The position numbers and the translations under genes were made by a program. A DNA stretch of 64,000 nt from Achatina immaculata (lineage: Eukaryota > Mollusca > Gastropoda > Stylommatophora > Achatinidae), in assembly GCA_009760885.1 (NCBI GenBank), contig CM019699.1, positions 41,536,268 to 41,600,267 of the forward strand, read 5' to 3'. The notes under the pieces were generated by a model. That model was not told the DNA's origin, ran no database searches, and saw only the letters and a program-made list of their open reading frames with translations. Position 1 is the first letter of the stretch; every line of letters starts with the position of its first letter. Shown one piece after another: positions 22,711-34,882 of this stretch.

Positions 22711-23431
22711 AAAGAAAGTGAATAGAAAGGCCTTACTTTGAACATCAAAAAGACAGAGACTATGGTTATATCTAAGAAACAGAATCAACCAGCATGCAGT
22801 ATTAAATTAAATGGAACTATTCTAAAGCAGGTGCAGAAATTCAAATACCTTGGAGCAGTAATAACTTCAGATGGGAAATGCAAAACAGAAATTAGGAGCA
22901 GAATAGACCAAGCAAAGATTGTATTTCAGAGAATGAGAAACATATTAGCTAACACATCCTTATCAATGAATGTTAGAAAACGAGTCCTAAAATGCTATAT
23001 TGAACCTATCTTGTTTTATGGAAGTGAATCATGGACAATAGGCAAGTCTGCACAAAAATCATTGGAAGCAGCAGAAATGTGGTTTATTAGAAGAATGTTG
23101 CGAATCCCCTGGACAGCAAAAATAACTAATGAAGAATGTATGAAAAGAGCTGGAGAGACAAAAAAACCTTGTCACAAAGATAAGAGAGAGACAATGTACT
23201 TTCATAGGACATGCAGTGAGAAAGGAGGGGCATTGAAAATATTATAACAACAGGAAAAATAGAAGGAAGAAGATCAAAAGGAAGACCAAGAGAAATGATA
23301 CTAGACAGTCTGACAGGATGGTGTGAGAGGAGATCACCAACTGAACTGATGGCCTGCATGAAGGATCGGGTACTCTGAAGAAGCATGATAGCCAACGCCA
23401 GTTGGCACGGCACCTGATGATGATGATGATG
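22711..23431 (+). pseudogene. RTE family C LINE, 3' fragment with (TGA)n tail
   Basis: 5'-truncated just after the RT active site. It reads [60 protein letters not shown] and IRRMLRIPWTAKITNEECMK. A frameshift around 23165-23210 follows, then the RGRP-type C terminus. It ends at CGGCACCTGATGATGATGAT. The target-site duplication AGATTACCTCT lies at 22700-22710 and 23432-23442. One clean coding run from 22738 to about 23160 suggests moderate age. Confidence 0.88.
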
Positions 23432-23825
23432 AGATTACCTCTGTCACTTACACCGATTCTGTCACTTACAATGATTATGTCACAATGATTCTGTGATTAA
23501 AAATGACATGTCACTTAAACTGATTCTGTCACAGTGATTACGTCACTTACATTGATTTTGTAACTTACAATGATTATGTCAATTATACTTATTTACACTG
23601 ATTATGATAACATTATCAGAAAATAGTTCTTTCAAGTGAGACCTCCTGTTTGCAGGATAACTAGACACTGAACAAATAGATACCAAGCACTTAAACCATG
23701 GAGAAATAGACACTTGGCATTTAGACACCAGGCAATCAGATACCAGGCAATCAGACATCAAGCAATCAGACACCGAAAATTTTGGCACAGACCATTTAGA
23801 CACCGGGAATATAGACATCTGATGG

Positions 23826-23953
23826 TTATACATTGTTGATGATCTACAAATGGATGCATCAGCAGCAGGGCATCTTGCTCACGACCGAGAGGCCTATATG
23901 AGTGCTGTTAGTTCCGCAAGAGATATGCAAATGAATGAAATGAATGATGATTA
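23826..23953 (+). mobile_element. RTE family A 3' terminus (short copy)
   Basis: Encodes the extreme C terminus (VDDLQMDASAAGHLAHDREA) and ends AAATGAATGAAATGAATGAT, the (ATGA)n tail of family A. It is severely 5'-truncated and sits inside a minisatellite. Confidence 0.8.
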
Positions 23954-23964
23954 GACATCAATCT

Positions 23965-24028
23965 TATATCTTATATCCTTCCCGTGCCGTTAAACGTCAC
24001 ATTGGGCTCGCAAAGTAGTTCGCCAATT
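23965..24028 (-). mobile_element. RTE family B 3' terminus (64-bp copy)
   Basis: On the plus strand it reads CTTATATCTTATATCCTTCC then CGTGCCGTTAAACGTCACAT through TAGTTCGCCAA, the inverted family B end. The flanks ATTAGACATCAAT and ATTAGACATTAAT are a likely 13-bp target duplication with one mismatch. The surrounding minisatellite also contains TTAGACAT, which weakens this slightly. Confidence 0.78.
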
Positions 24029-24365
24029 AGACATTAATACAGCAGACATTATACAGCAGACATTTAGACACCAAGAATGTAAACAGAGGGCATTTAAATA
24101 CGGGACATGCACTCATTTAGACACCAGTATACAGACATCGGATGTTTAGACACGAGACAATTATACAACATACATTTAGACCTGGGTATTTAGACACTGG
24201 GCATCCAGTCATTTAGAAACCAGGCATTCAGACACCAGGCCTTTAGACATCAGGCATTTAGTGTCCTGACATTTAGATACTGGACACCAGGCATTCAGAT
24301 ATCAGGGATTTAGACATCAGGGATTTGAACATCAGGCGTTTAGACATAGGGCGTTTGGAGATCTT

Positions 24366-25010
24366 CTGAAAGGAATATGAATTATCTATTGTTAGCCATG
24401 TCCTTGTTTCAACTCTCAAGTTTTAAATTTAATTGAAGAAACAGATATTTGTACAAACTCCTCATAGGTCAGGAATTCATCGTACGATTGACTGCAACAG
24501 TGACGTAAAGACAAGTCCGGGAAATACTAGTAGACCACTACAAGAGTGACAGAGCCCTACAATAAAGCCAGCGAATACATTCATCGACTAAATGGAAGGA
24601 AGGGAAGCCAAGTTAGATTAGAGTTGCACCTTTCAAGACAAGAGAAAACACAAACAAATGAAGAAATTTCGAGATTGAAAACTTGTTGTCGCAATCAATA
24701 CAGGATGTTTAATAGCACTAATAACATCAGAATGACATCTATAACAGTGTTAATCTTAGGGAATGTTGACACTTTAGATAGTAAGGTCAATAAAGCAACA
24801 TCACATTAGTTTTATTGAATAATGTTAGTTTCATGGTAAAATGAGGTTTAAAATGATCGGAAAGATTGAAGTAAATGTAGACATGTAGATACATACCACC
24901 TGTTGTTATATGTTTACGTTGAGTTTATTGTTTGTGGTGGACAGCCATGATGAAAGAGGAAAAAAAATGTATAAACGTATTCATTATTCTAAATAAACAA
25001 ATACATGCAC
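24366..25010. other. No recognisable gene
   Basis: One 87-codon ORF (24546-24809) has no features I recognise. The rest is AT-rich. Confidence 0.4.
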
Positions 25011-25014
25011 AAAT

Positions 25015-25550
25015 TCCGAAATCAAATATAGCTAAAATTAGCAACAGACTGTTTGAATCCCTGACATAAGTCAGTCGGTCAGTCAGTCATTTGCATGTCC
25101 GTTTGCGGAACATTGCCTTCCTAACAGCTCTCCTGTTGGCTTCTCGGTTATAAGCAAGATGCCCTGTTGCTGCTGCATCTATTTGCAGATTATCAACGAT
25201 GTCTTGCAGCCATTTTCGCTTTAGTCTTCCTCTCCTTCTTTTTCTCATTATGTACTCTTCCAAGACGGTCTTCTCTAGATTATCATGACGCTTAATGTGT
25301 TCAAAATATTTAATTTTCTCTCTTTAATCCTCTTTACTAGCCAGCCTTCTTCAATATTAAGTTCTTGTAGTATGGATATATTTGTTCTTTTTTGTGTCCA
25401 TGATATTTGAAGAACTCTTCTGTAGCAAGAACTCTTCTGACTCAAGCCAACGTAACTAAAATTATTAACAGATTGTTTGAATCTCTGAAACAAGCCAACA
25501 TAACTAAAATTAGTAACAGATTGCTCGAATCTCTGACAAATAAAACATAT
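25015..25550. repeat. Minisatellite of about 45 bp, split by a LINE
   Basis: Copies of AACTAAAATTAGTAACAGAT and TGTTTGAATCTCTGACA lie at about 25030-25068 and twice more between 25440 and 25545. A family A fragment lies between them, so the LINE landed inside the array. Confidence 0.7.
25075..25435 (-). pseudogene. RTE family A LINE, C-terminal fragment
   Basis: The minus strand encodes CYRRVLQISWTQKRTNISIL and QELNIEEGWLVKRIKERKL, then the basic region and the DDLQMDAAATGHLAYNREA-like end. It terminates at the family 3' end near 25080. Frame breaks occur near 25310. It is 5'-truncated. Confidence 0.82.
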
Positions 25551-26800
25551 AAGATACTCACGTCCTTTTTACAGAATTAATTAATTATAAAAGGGAAAGA
25601 TACAGATATATGGAAGCTGAAATGAAAAGCATAAATAAAAGCCTCTTTTCTTACACAATTCTTTAACCAAACGTTCTCATATTTTACGAGCTGATAATGT
25701 CAGTGATAATGGGTCTAAAATCACAGATTGAACAGGTGCAAATACTGATAATATGAAACAGTCACAGTATGACAGAATAAGTCATAGTGAAAGGGTCCTA
25801 ATCTAGAAAAATACGAATACTTGCAGTACTTTCCCCCTGAGTGTCTATTCACAGCTCACATGAACGTAGGAGTAAAATTCTAGTGAGAAATGATCTAAAA
25901 GTTTCCAGTGCTCAAAGTTAAGGTTACAGAGTTAAATTAATGAGATGTTTTTCTGTTGCACGAAAATATAGTAGTAAACAAGAGAAGGTAAAAAATAGTT
26001 TTTCTCATACGACTTGAGTTAAGGGAAAAAGAAATGACACGGAGGTGTTAGAAGTTGTTAGGGATATAAAACTGATGTTTGAGAGGTCAAGGAGGAGTCA
26101 CAGTTATGGGCAGGATGATAGACAGACCTTGAGGTATAGTCAATGAAGTTCAGTTCAGTTTTGGGCTTGAGTTGAGATGTAGTTAGTTTAGAGCTCACTC
26201 GGTAGATTTATTTTTCATGGAAGTTGTCAGTATGTAGATTTTTGGGTTTTGTCCTTATTAGGACAGAGGGAGTGAAGTGTTGGATTCAGTGTGTAATTCT
26301 TGAGTTGTAAGTATGTGAGTTTTGTATTTTACTTTCATAATATGGATCTGTTCCCATAAGTCGAAGTTGCTCTCGCATGGATGGTTTTGTAGTTGTATTG
26401 ATATCCCTGCCGTGTGGCACCAGTTTTTTCATCATCACAACTTCACCCTCCATTCTAACCATCAATACATTTGTGTCGTCTGTTGTAAATTTACACTACT
26501 GGGGTTGTTAGATCCTCACTGGTGACATGCGTGTGATGTCGGAAGGTTGCCAAGTTTAGTCAACTTGTTCTGATGTTCTTCCAGAGGTGGGCCTGGGTTG
26601 TCTTGTTGTTTCTAAGCGTATATCATAGAAACATGAAGTTCTGAGAAGATCTTTAATTCAGATCTTATAGAGTCTAAGTTAGAGAAAATTTCTACATAAC
26701 CAAGTAGTATATCCCACTAGACAACTTATCAGCAGTATCAGCAGCACAGTCCACTGGTTCATTAGTATTACATACACACACATTCTTCTTTAGCAGGTGA
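25551..26800. other. No recognisable gene
   Basis: AT-rich sequence; no homology or arrays seen before the minisatellite at 26.8 kb. Confidence 0.4.
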
Positions 26801-26804
26801 TTTC

Positions 26805-27440
26805 TTCATAAGATAATGGAAGACACATTTATAGAGATTTCTTCATAAGATAATAGCATAAGATACATTTATAGAGATTTCTTCATAAGATAATGGAAGA
26901 CACATTTATAGAGATTTCTTCATAAGATAATGGAAGACACATTTATAGAGATTTCTTCATAAGATAATAGCATAAGATACATTTATAGAGATTTCTTCAT
27001 AAGGTAATGGAAGACACATTTATAGAGATTTCTTCATAAGATAACAGAAGACAAATTTATAGAGATTTCTTCATAAGATAACAGAAGACACATTTATAGA
27101 GGTTTCTTCATAAGATAATAGAAGACACATTTATAGAGATTTCTTCATAAGATAATGGAAGACACATTTATAGAGATTTCTTCATAAGATAATAGAAGAC
27201 ACATTTATAGAGATTTCTTCATAAGATAATGGAAGACATATTTATAGAGATTTCTTCATAAGATAGTAGAAGACACATTTATAGAGATTTCTTCATAAGA
27301 TAGTAGAAGACACATTTATAGAGATTTCTTCATAAGATAATAGAAGACACATTTATAGAGATTTCTTCATAAGATAATAGAAGACACATTTATAGAGATT
27401 TCTTCATTAGATAGTAGCAGAAGATACATTTATAGAGATT
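26805..27440. repeat. 37-bp minisatellite
   Basis: About 17 tandem units built on TTCTTCATAAGATAATGGAA plus GACACATTTATAGAGAT. A minority of 40-bp units carry AGCATAAGATAC. Units are highly similar, so the array is recent or being homogenised. Confidence 0.95.
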
Positions 27441-27649
27441 TCCACCTTGAAAGACATCATTCAGTTTCAAAACAGAAACTACACCACTGTATAAAAGTAA
27501 CGATATTTACAGCAAAAGACAGGCAACAATAAGTACGATCAGATAAGTCGTTCTTGTTAGGTTGCACAATGTAACTGGAATCTTTTGAGAAAGCCAGTAA
27601 TGAATAAGCGTTTGAGAATATTACTTCAAAGATGAAATGATTTTCAATA

Positions 27650-27935
27650 TCAGCAGTATTTATCACACAACATATAACTCAATAATAGCGACATTTACCA
27701 CACAACAGATAACTTAATACTAACGACATTTGTAACAGAAGATAACTCGGTATTAATAACATTTATAACACAGGATATACTCAGTATTAGTAACATTTAC
27801 ACACAGGAGATAAATCAGTATTAGCGACATTTGCCACACAGGAGATAAATGAGTATTAGCGACATTTACAGTACAGAAGAAAACTCAGTAATAACGATAT
27901 TTACCACACAAGAGATAACTCAGTATTAGTGTAGT
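27650..27935. repeat. Minisatellite of about 36 bp
   Basis: About eight imperfect units containing ACTCAGTATTAGCGACATTT and ACCACACAGGAGATA. More diverged than the 26.8-kb array. Confidence 0.85.
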
Positions 27936-28424
27936 TCATATTGTTATTGTGGTTGGTCGGGACTCACTCCACGCAGCCTTCCTGTCTTTGGGGCCGGGCT
28001 CGATGATCATATAGTTCGAGATCAGTACTTCGTGATGTGACTATTATCTGACGACAATCCAACATGACCGAACTTCTAGCTTCCAACAAAACTGCCAATA
28101 ACGCATAAATGCCCAAAGAAGACACCAACGATGTAGCCTGTGTCCTTGTTTCTTTATTTTATTTTTTTCCCAGAACATCTTCAACATCCGTCAATTCCGT
28201 TTTTTACAAAAAATACATTTCTGTCAGATGGACGGGCCCCCTTCCCAGCCGGATTGTTTACTGCCTCTCTCTATTCTCTCCTTTGTGTGTTGCTATGCGT
28301 TCTTTTTTTCGTCATCGTCGTGTATATCTAACTAATTGCTGCTCACTTTGAATTTCTCGTCTTTCGTGGCTGCATCCTGTGCATTTTTTAAAAATACTTT
28401 TTTCTATCAATAGAATTTTCTAAA
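27936..28424. other. No recognisable gene
   Basis: Short pyrimidine-rich ORFs only. Nothing identified. Confidence 0.4.
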
Positions 28425-28650
28425 CTTCCAGTCATACTGTCCCCAAACTTCCAGTCATATTGTCTCCAAACTTCCAGTCATACCATCCCCAAACTTCCAG
28501 TCATACCGTCACCAAACTTCCAGTCCTACTGTTCCAAAACTTCCAGTCGTACTGTCCCCAAACTTCCAGTCGTACTGCCCCAAACTGTCAGCCATACTGT
28601 CCCCAAACGTCCAGTCATACTGTCCCCAAACTTCGAGTCATACTGTCATA
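28425..28650. repeat. 23-bp minisatellite
   Basis: About ten units of CTTCCAGTCATACTGTCCCC plus AAA with point variants. The ORF across it is repeat translation. Confidence 0.93.
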
Positions 28651-28955
28651 ATTACCAACATTAATCACGCTTTACAATAATATAAAATGGTCGTCTGTGC
28701 TCAATGCTTGACCAAAAGGAATATGTTTTTCAGTGAACACAAGATCGTATAACACGGATCACGATTTACTCATTTGAAGGTTGGAAAGAAGGCCCGCCTC
28801 GATCATGTTACGGACTTTACAGGTAGAAACAATTCTGCTCATCAGGATAAAGTTGACCAGGATGGACCGATGAACTGATTGTGAGTTTAACCTATTAGAA
28901 GTTTGCTGTACGCAATATTAGAGGTCGGCTGTATGCAACAACTAGATTGTGAGTT

Positions 28956-30249
28956 TACGAGAGTTGATTGATAAGTTCTTGGCATAAGGTACAAATACTT
29001 GAAACACACAGATGATATTAGGCGTGTTTTTAGATCAGGTTAATGCAAGATTAAATACCAAGTTCCAAGAAATTGACTGCAACCATTTTTTTACAGGCTA
29101 CTGAAGTACTATGGGGTGGCAGAAATTGAGAAAATTAGTAAGATTTCTCACCGAGCAGTCATTCGCTACCTCTGCATCAAGGACTTATCATCGAAGGAGA
29201 TGAATGAGGATATGGTGGAGACTCTAGGGGAGAATGCCGCTTCTTACAGCACAGTGAAGAAATGGGCAGCTCAATTCAAACATTGAAGGGAGAGTCTGGA
29301 AGATGATTCCCGTCCAGGAAGACCAAGAATGGTAACCACCAATGAAACAACCGGCAGAATCCATGACATGATAAAGGAGGATCGACGACTAACTGAGCGG
29401 TATATTGTTACTGAGTTGGGCATCTCCCAGGAACGTGTTCATGCCATTTTTCACAATGATCTTCAAATGACAAAGGTCTCTGCTCGATGGGTCCCAAAAG
29501 TTCTTGGAGCTGATCATAAACGATAGCGTCTCAACATGCCAAGAGACAATCTTGGCCATTTTTCTGTAAATCCTGAAAAGTTTCTTCTGCACTTTGTGAC
29601 TATGGATCGAGATCTGTGTTCATCATTTTCAATCAGAAACCAAAGAACAGTCAAATCAGTGGAAACATCATGGATCCCCACCTCCAAAGAAAGCAAAGGT
29701 GGTTATGACTGCAGGTAAAGTTATGGCTTCCATCTTTTGGGATTCAGAAGCTGTGCTATTAGTAGACTATCTTCAAACGGGCAGAACGGTCACCGGGGCC
29801 TATTACACTAATCTTCTGAACCAAGTCCGGGTCAAATTAAAGGAAAAGCGTTGAGGGAAATTGATGAGAGGAGTCATCTTTCAGCAAGACAATGCTCCAG
29901 TTCATAAGTCGGTGGTGGCAATGGCTGCCATTCATGAGTGCGGCTTCCAGCTTCTTGAACATCCTCCTTATCTCACAGATTAGCCCCTTCGGACTATTAC
30001 CTGTTTATCGAACTAAAAAAATAGCTCAGTGGTCGCAAATTTGCTTCAGATGATGAATTCATTCATGCTGTAGACCACTTTCTACTGGCACAAGATGCTG
30101 ACTTTTACAAACAAGGGATCCGTATGCTCCAGGATCACTGACTAAATGTATAAACTTGCAAGGGGATTATATTGAGAAATAACTCCCAAAAGTTGTCCAC
30201 AAATAATCCGTTGTACCTTATGCCGAGAATTTATCAATCATCCCTCGTA
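28956..30249 (+). mobile_element. mariner transposon, full length, inactive
   Basis: Terminal inverted repeats of about 37 bp plus TA lie at 28956-28994 and 30211-30249, matching at 35 of 39 positions; both end in GGCATAAGGTACAA on their inner side. Each outer end is TA, the duplicated target. The length of about 1.29 kb is standard for mariner. The transposase inside is broken. Confidence 0.92.
29100..30140 (+). pseudogene. mariner transposase, broken
   Basis: Traceable from HRAVIRYLCIKDLSSKEMNE and STVKKWAAQFKH (helix-turn-helix region) through SLEDDSRPGRPRMVTTNET and TERYIVTELGISQERVHAIF. The catalytic region follows: FVTMDRD for the first Asp, FQQDNAPVHKS for the second, HPPYLTD for the third. 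Intact relatives are about 345 residues and this covers nearly all of that. Stops include a TGA at 29284-29286 and TAG at 29524-29526, and a frameshift follows near 29540 and another near 29610. The enzyme cannot be made from this copy. Confidence 0.9.
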
Positions 30250-30415
30250 ACTTATTAGAGGTCCGCTCTCGGCAACATTAGAAGTCTGTTTTGTGCAAGA
30301 TTAGAAGTCTGCTTTGTGCAACATTAGAAGTCTGCTGTATGCAACATTAGAAGTCTGATGTATGCAACGTTATAAGTCTGCTGTATGCAACGTTAGAAGT
30401 CTGCTTTGCGCAACA

Positions 30416-31170
30416 ACTACCTACGTGATACACTGTTTGCCAAGATGAAGCAGTCAATGTACTAGCTAAATATCTGTAGCAGGAACATAATGTTTAGGAG
30501 AGTATGATCCACAGTTGTTCACACACACGTTTATTATCACCTGTAGAACAAATAGGTAAATGTTTCAATAGAAGCGATTGTGTGAGTTGTTTTAAACTAT
30601 TTTGAAATGTGCAAGATTTTACTATGAGGTTTATTGATGCCGTGTCAATTCATGACTGTTGTATAAATGAACATTTTGAATTTATGTAACCTTAATGCCC
30701 TCATGCACGTCAAAACTCGTTAAAGGGATCGAATTCATTATGGACTTTTATGAAGTAATGTTCTCTTTTGTTTTGTTTCTGTGTTCCGTTTACTTGTCGT
30801 AGTAAAATAAATAATTTGCTGATTTTCTTGGATCAGAATAGATGTGTATCAAGCAAATAATTTGGTAAACTCGAAATATGAGAAAAAAAAAGGTTGTAGA
30901 TTTACAGAATAATGCGGAATGTTGAGTAGGAATGGAGAACTCATCTATTCTAAAGTGACACTATATAGATATTAGTGAAACTCGGTTACAGAATAAGCTG
31001 ACGTAATGACCAACAAAGATATAATCACGCACTAAGTTTAAGCTAGTATCTCACATATTTTTAAAAGTTAAAAAAGTTAGCTTACATATGGCTAGCATAA
31101 ACATTTGGCACAAGTGGTGCAATGAATTACTACACAAAAACATCATGAGGCCTAGATAATGATTAGAAAT
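30416..31170. other. No recognisable gene
   Basis: AT-rich; nothing identified. Confidence 0.4.
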
Positions 31171-31347
31171 ATAACATCCCAGCACATAAATGTTGAACTA
31201 TCTATAAACAGACGACAGTTTCAGCACAGAAATGTTGACATCGATTGATAAACAGACTACAATATGTAATTTCAAAACATGAAGGTTGACATATTTATAG
31301 ACTGATAAACAGACGATAGTTTCAACAAATAAATGTTGACACACATA

Positions 31348-31815
31348 CGTCAGCAGCGCAGCACGGGCTGCTTTTGTGTAGGCCGAAGGTTCTTTTGGCG
31401 AAAAAGCGCTCTCGTGTTCCGCGCTAGGTCCCTGTCGTCACTTCCCGGACATCGAGAGTTAAGGTGGTTCCATGCAGAAGCGAGTGGTTCGTCCATCGAG
31501 TGAAGCCTATAAACGGCCAGCCAGGTTCGTGCTAACGCGTCGGTGGTGTACTACGGTGTTGTCGATCGATGGTCTCGAAATTGGGCCACATCTCACAAAG
31601 AGTATCGACTCTGCTGTATGCAATGTGCGTTGGTTGTTGGTGCCGCGCTTTATTCTCGTTCGTTAGAGCAGAGAGAGCCGGCCGGCCGCCGCCGGTGGTT
31701 ATAGGAAATGAAACGTTGCCGGGGTAGAAGGGGATCCGCTCTGAGCAGAGCACTGTCTCCCTTGTCCCGCGTCGGTCAGTTCGCAGATATCCGACTAAGG
31801 TTCGGTGAAGAAAGC
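31348..31815 (+). other. 5' external transcribed spacer of pre-rRNA (retroposed copy)
   Basis: This directly precedes the 18S 5' end and is shared with the head of copy 3 (36.49-36.85 kb). Shared blocks include GGTCTCGAAATTGGGCCACA, GAGCAGAGAGAGCCGGCCGG and CAGATATCCGACTAAGGTTC. Its position immediately before 18S in two independent copies makes the ETS identity strong. The left end may correspond to the start of the rRNA precursor. Confidence 0.75.
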
Positions 31816-32160
31816 TATCTGCTTGATCCTGCCAGTAGTCATATGCTTGTCTCAAAGATTAAGCCATGCATGTCTAAGTTCACATTATCTCACAGTGAAA
31901 CCGCGAATGGTTCATTAAATCAGTGATGATATGACCTTAGTTTGTTACCTGTGGCACGTCTAGAGCTAATACATGCTTACCAAGCTCCCACCCTCAAATA
32001 AATAGCGCTTTTATTAGTTTAAAACCAATCGTCGTTGACCTTCGCGGAGCAAGTTGTCCCAACTGATGACTCTGGATAACTCTATGCTGATCGTATGGCC
32101 TTCCGTACCTGCGCTGCATCTTTTAAATATCTGCCATATCAAGTGTCGATGGTACGTGAC
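31816..32160 (+). rRNA. 18S rRNA 5' fragment (retroposed, diverged)
   Basis: It begins TATCTGCTTGATCCTGCCAG, the 18S 5' end with one change from TGGTTGATCC. It continues through ATATGCTTGTCTCAAAGATT, CCGCGAATGG and TAGAGCTAATACATGC and stops near GTCGATGGTACGTGA. Many substitutions and small deletions show it is a pseudogene fragment. Confidence 0.95.
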
Positions 32161-32700
32161 GCTGCTGGCGAGATTCCTCAGCTGCCGTGCGTAGGGGTGA
32201 AACTTCTACCGGCCAATGAATAAAAATGTGATTAGGATTGCCGCGCCACGCCGCCGTGGAAAAGGTGATGGAAAGGATTTAGTTAAATTTTATCGGTATG
32301 GCCAGTAGTCTCGCCGTGAGGACTACGTATATCACGGCACCCCTGCTCTAGAGGCCGGACACGTTCTATAGAAACCCATACTTGGGCAAAATGCCTAAAC
32401 CAGCCTAACCCATAGGTGAAACTTGATGGCTACTCATATCACGGTACCACAGCTCTAGAGGCCGGTCACGTCCTAAATACACCCACTATCGCGAGAACCA
32501 CAGGAGTGAATTCAGTAGGATCACTGGACGATCCTGATGGTAGAAGCGAACGAAGAAGAAGAAGAAGAAGGCACACGTATAAACAGACGACAGTTTCAGC
32601 ACATAAATGTTGACACACTTAAAACAGACTACTGTTTCAACACATAAATGTTGACATACTTATAGACTGATAAATAGACAACAGTTTCAGTGTTTGAATA

Positions 32701-33179
32701 GAAATTAGAAAGTACTACATACGATCTATTTTGGTCATAAGTGTACACATTTCATTTGTTGGCGAGCGTTGAGAGGAAAAGTTAATAAAACATAACTTTA
32801 ATGAACACTTTTTTTTTAACACAAAGACATAGCATACATGTATTTTTTCAGATTTAGTCTCATCGTATTACATTTAATAATTTCCTTATACACCTTATTT
32901 CTCTCGTGATAACTTTTTTTTGCTGTTAGTATTCATGTTTGACATTTATGGCATAGAGTTTGAAGAAGGAAGATGGAGTTTTGACTCCAGACGGAGTGTC
33001 TTTTTTGCTTTAATTGTGATTTTTTTTTAGTGAAGGTTTCATTTGTTCAATGACCTGATTTGCTTCATTGTATCTTTTCTAAACTTCAGTATCGATTTTC
33101 CTAGAGAATCATATTGTACTGCCTAGGTATTTATTTGAAATGTTTCGCTTGTTTCAAAAGCTGATTGTCTGGGAAGATA
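32701..33179. other. No recognisable gene
   Basis: AT-rich with poly-T runs. Nothing identified. Confidence 0.4.
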
Positions 33180-33685
33180 TTTGTTTTAGATATTTCCTCT
33201 CGCAATGGTCAGAATTTTCATTTTTGCTCTGCGCTGATCTACGTGATGTTTAACAGCACGTGAAGGATGTAAGGTCTTCATGCCGTGGATTTTACATGCC
33301 ATCGTTAAATTACCCATCTTCTGTTTTAGGTCTTTCTCTGATGCGGTTATAAATGCTTCGTTCTCAGCAAAAAGGAATTTAAATATGGTCCACCTATTGA
33401 GTACATTTGCTAAGGGCATTGTGAGTTTATCACCATTGTTTCAGGAACTAGGCTCCTGGACAGTTTTGTGGGGAAGTTTTTACAACGCATGTTAGCTCAT
33501 TTGAAGATGCCTTTAATGTATGTTATGAATAGTAAGGGAAATAGTATACACCCATGCCTCACTTTAGATTCTATTACCAATGGTCCGCAAAATCCTGCAC
33601 TTGTTCTAACTGTAGTCATATAGGCTTTTGTAAAAGTTATTTGCGTATTCTAAATTACAAAATGCTGCAACGTTTCTGTCTGTCT
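33180..33685 (-). pseudogene. LINE reverse transcriptase fragment
   Basis: The minus strand gives KVRHGCILFPLLFITYIKGI (RT block GVRQGCILSPLLF in intact relatives). After a damaged stretch comes NEAFITASEKDLKQKMGNLT, which follows the YADD box in such elements. The catalytic Asp pair is not preserved. A 38-bp piece at 33238-33275 (CTACGTGATGTTTAACAGCA) looks like a family B 3' tip on the plus strand. Confidence 0.6.
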
Positions 33686-33689
33686 GTCT

Positions 33690-34196
<507 letters not shown>

Positions 34197-34199
34197 ATG

Positions 34200-34851
34200 T
34201 TTTTCTGTATCTGACTGCGTTCACTTGTTTCTTAGTGTGGCTCATTATTCCAGTCAAAAACTGAAGGTCAGTTATGAGAGAGTGTATTCTACAAAATGAT
34301 GCTGAGTGACTTAATGAAATGGCAAACATCTAACAGCTACAACTGATTTTAATGACAAAATTAGTGAGTATGTAACCTACATCAGGTAATTTAGCTCTAA
34401 CATACGATTACTCTGAAGAACTTATTGAATACTAGATGGAGAAGTTAATTATTGAGCTGTTCTCTCAGGCTAGACGGTTTGTCGTCCTACCGGAGTACTG
34501 GGTTTGAGTCTCAGATCTGTTGCCATTTTTCTTTCTCTCAGACCTAAGAGTGCTTTGTTTATGATTTTCTCAAGGCTAAGCATTCAATAATAATCTCAAG
34601 TATGGCCGTGTGCTGATCACTCGTTTTTGTTTCGCAGAGGACTAGTTCTCCCGTCTTGACAAAGTAGAGATATTGTTGGGAGAGTTTTGAAACAAATTTG
34701 GGCTTGTTAAAAAAGAAACATTGACAGCTAGTGAAATATAAAGTGAATGATGACATTTGTTGCATTACATGAACTTCGTAACTTGATCGCGTAGACGCTG
34801 AGTATATGCTTTAAGTATTTTTTTTAATAATATACTGAAAACGTGTTGCAA

Positions 34852-34855
<4 letters not shown>
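34200..34855. other. No recognisable gene
   Basis: Nothing identified. Confidence 0.4.

Positions 34856-34882
<27 letters not shown>

Larger units (their letters stand above)
23443..24365. repeat. Degenerate minisatellite arrays (GATTCTGTCACTTACA and AGACACCAGGCATTT types)
   Basis: From 23443 to about 23600 the motif GATTCTGTCACTTACAATGA recurs with variants. From about 23690 to 24365 a 14-16 bp motif, AGACACCAGGCATTT, recurs very irregularly. Two LINE tails (23826-23953 and 23965-24028) are inserted in the second array. Confidence 0.7.
28896..30415. repeat. 23-bp minisatellite split by a mariner
   Basis: Units of ATTAGAAGTCTGCTGTATGC plus AAC occur twice before 28956 and about seven times from 30254 to 30415. 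A mariner transposon occupies the space between, so the array predates it. Confidence 0.82.
31348..32571 (+). mobile_element. rRNA-headed chimeric retroposon, copy 2 (ETS + 18S head)
   Basis: The head has about 468 bp of sequence upstream of 18S (5' external transcribed spacer, 31348-31815), then the first part of 18S (31816-about 32160). It breaks at GGTACGTGAC and joins the shared module at GCTGCTGGCGAGATTCCTCA. The module is short here (about 385 bp), lacking the later 90-bp units. It ends GGTAGAAGCGAACGAAGAAG with further GAA repeats. Flanks CACACATA (31340-31347) and CACACGTA (32572-32579) are a possible 8-bp duplication with one mismatch. The minisatellite on both sides confirms it is an insertion. 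Confidence 0.82.
31175..32700. repeat. Minisatellite of about 47-50 bp, split by rRNA chimera 2
   Basis: Units containing ATAAACAGACGACAGTTTCA and GCACATAAATGTTGACA lie at about 31175-31347 and 32576-32700. The chimera between them is an insertion into this array. Confidence 0.85.

Noticed and set aside
24546..24809. Host gene exon
   Set aside because: 87-codon ORF with no recognised domain, splice context or codon bias signal; too little to support a gene.
26805..27440. CRISPR array (regular repeats)
   Set aside because: Units are contiguous tandem repeats without unique spacers, in an animal genome. The same holds for the arrays at 39.8, 53.8 and 55.6 kb.
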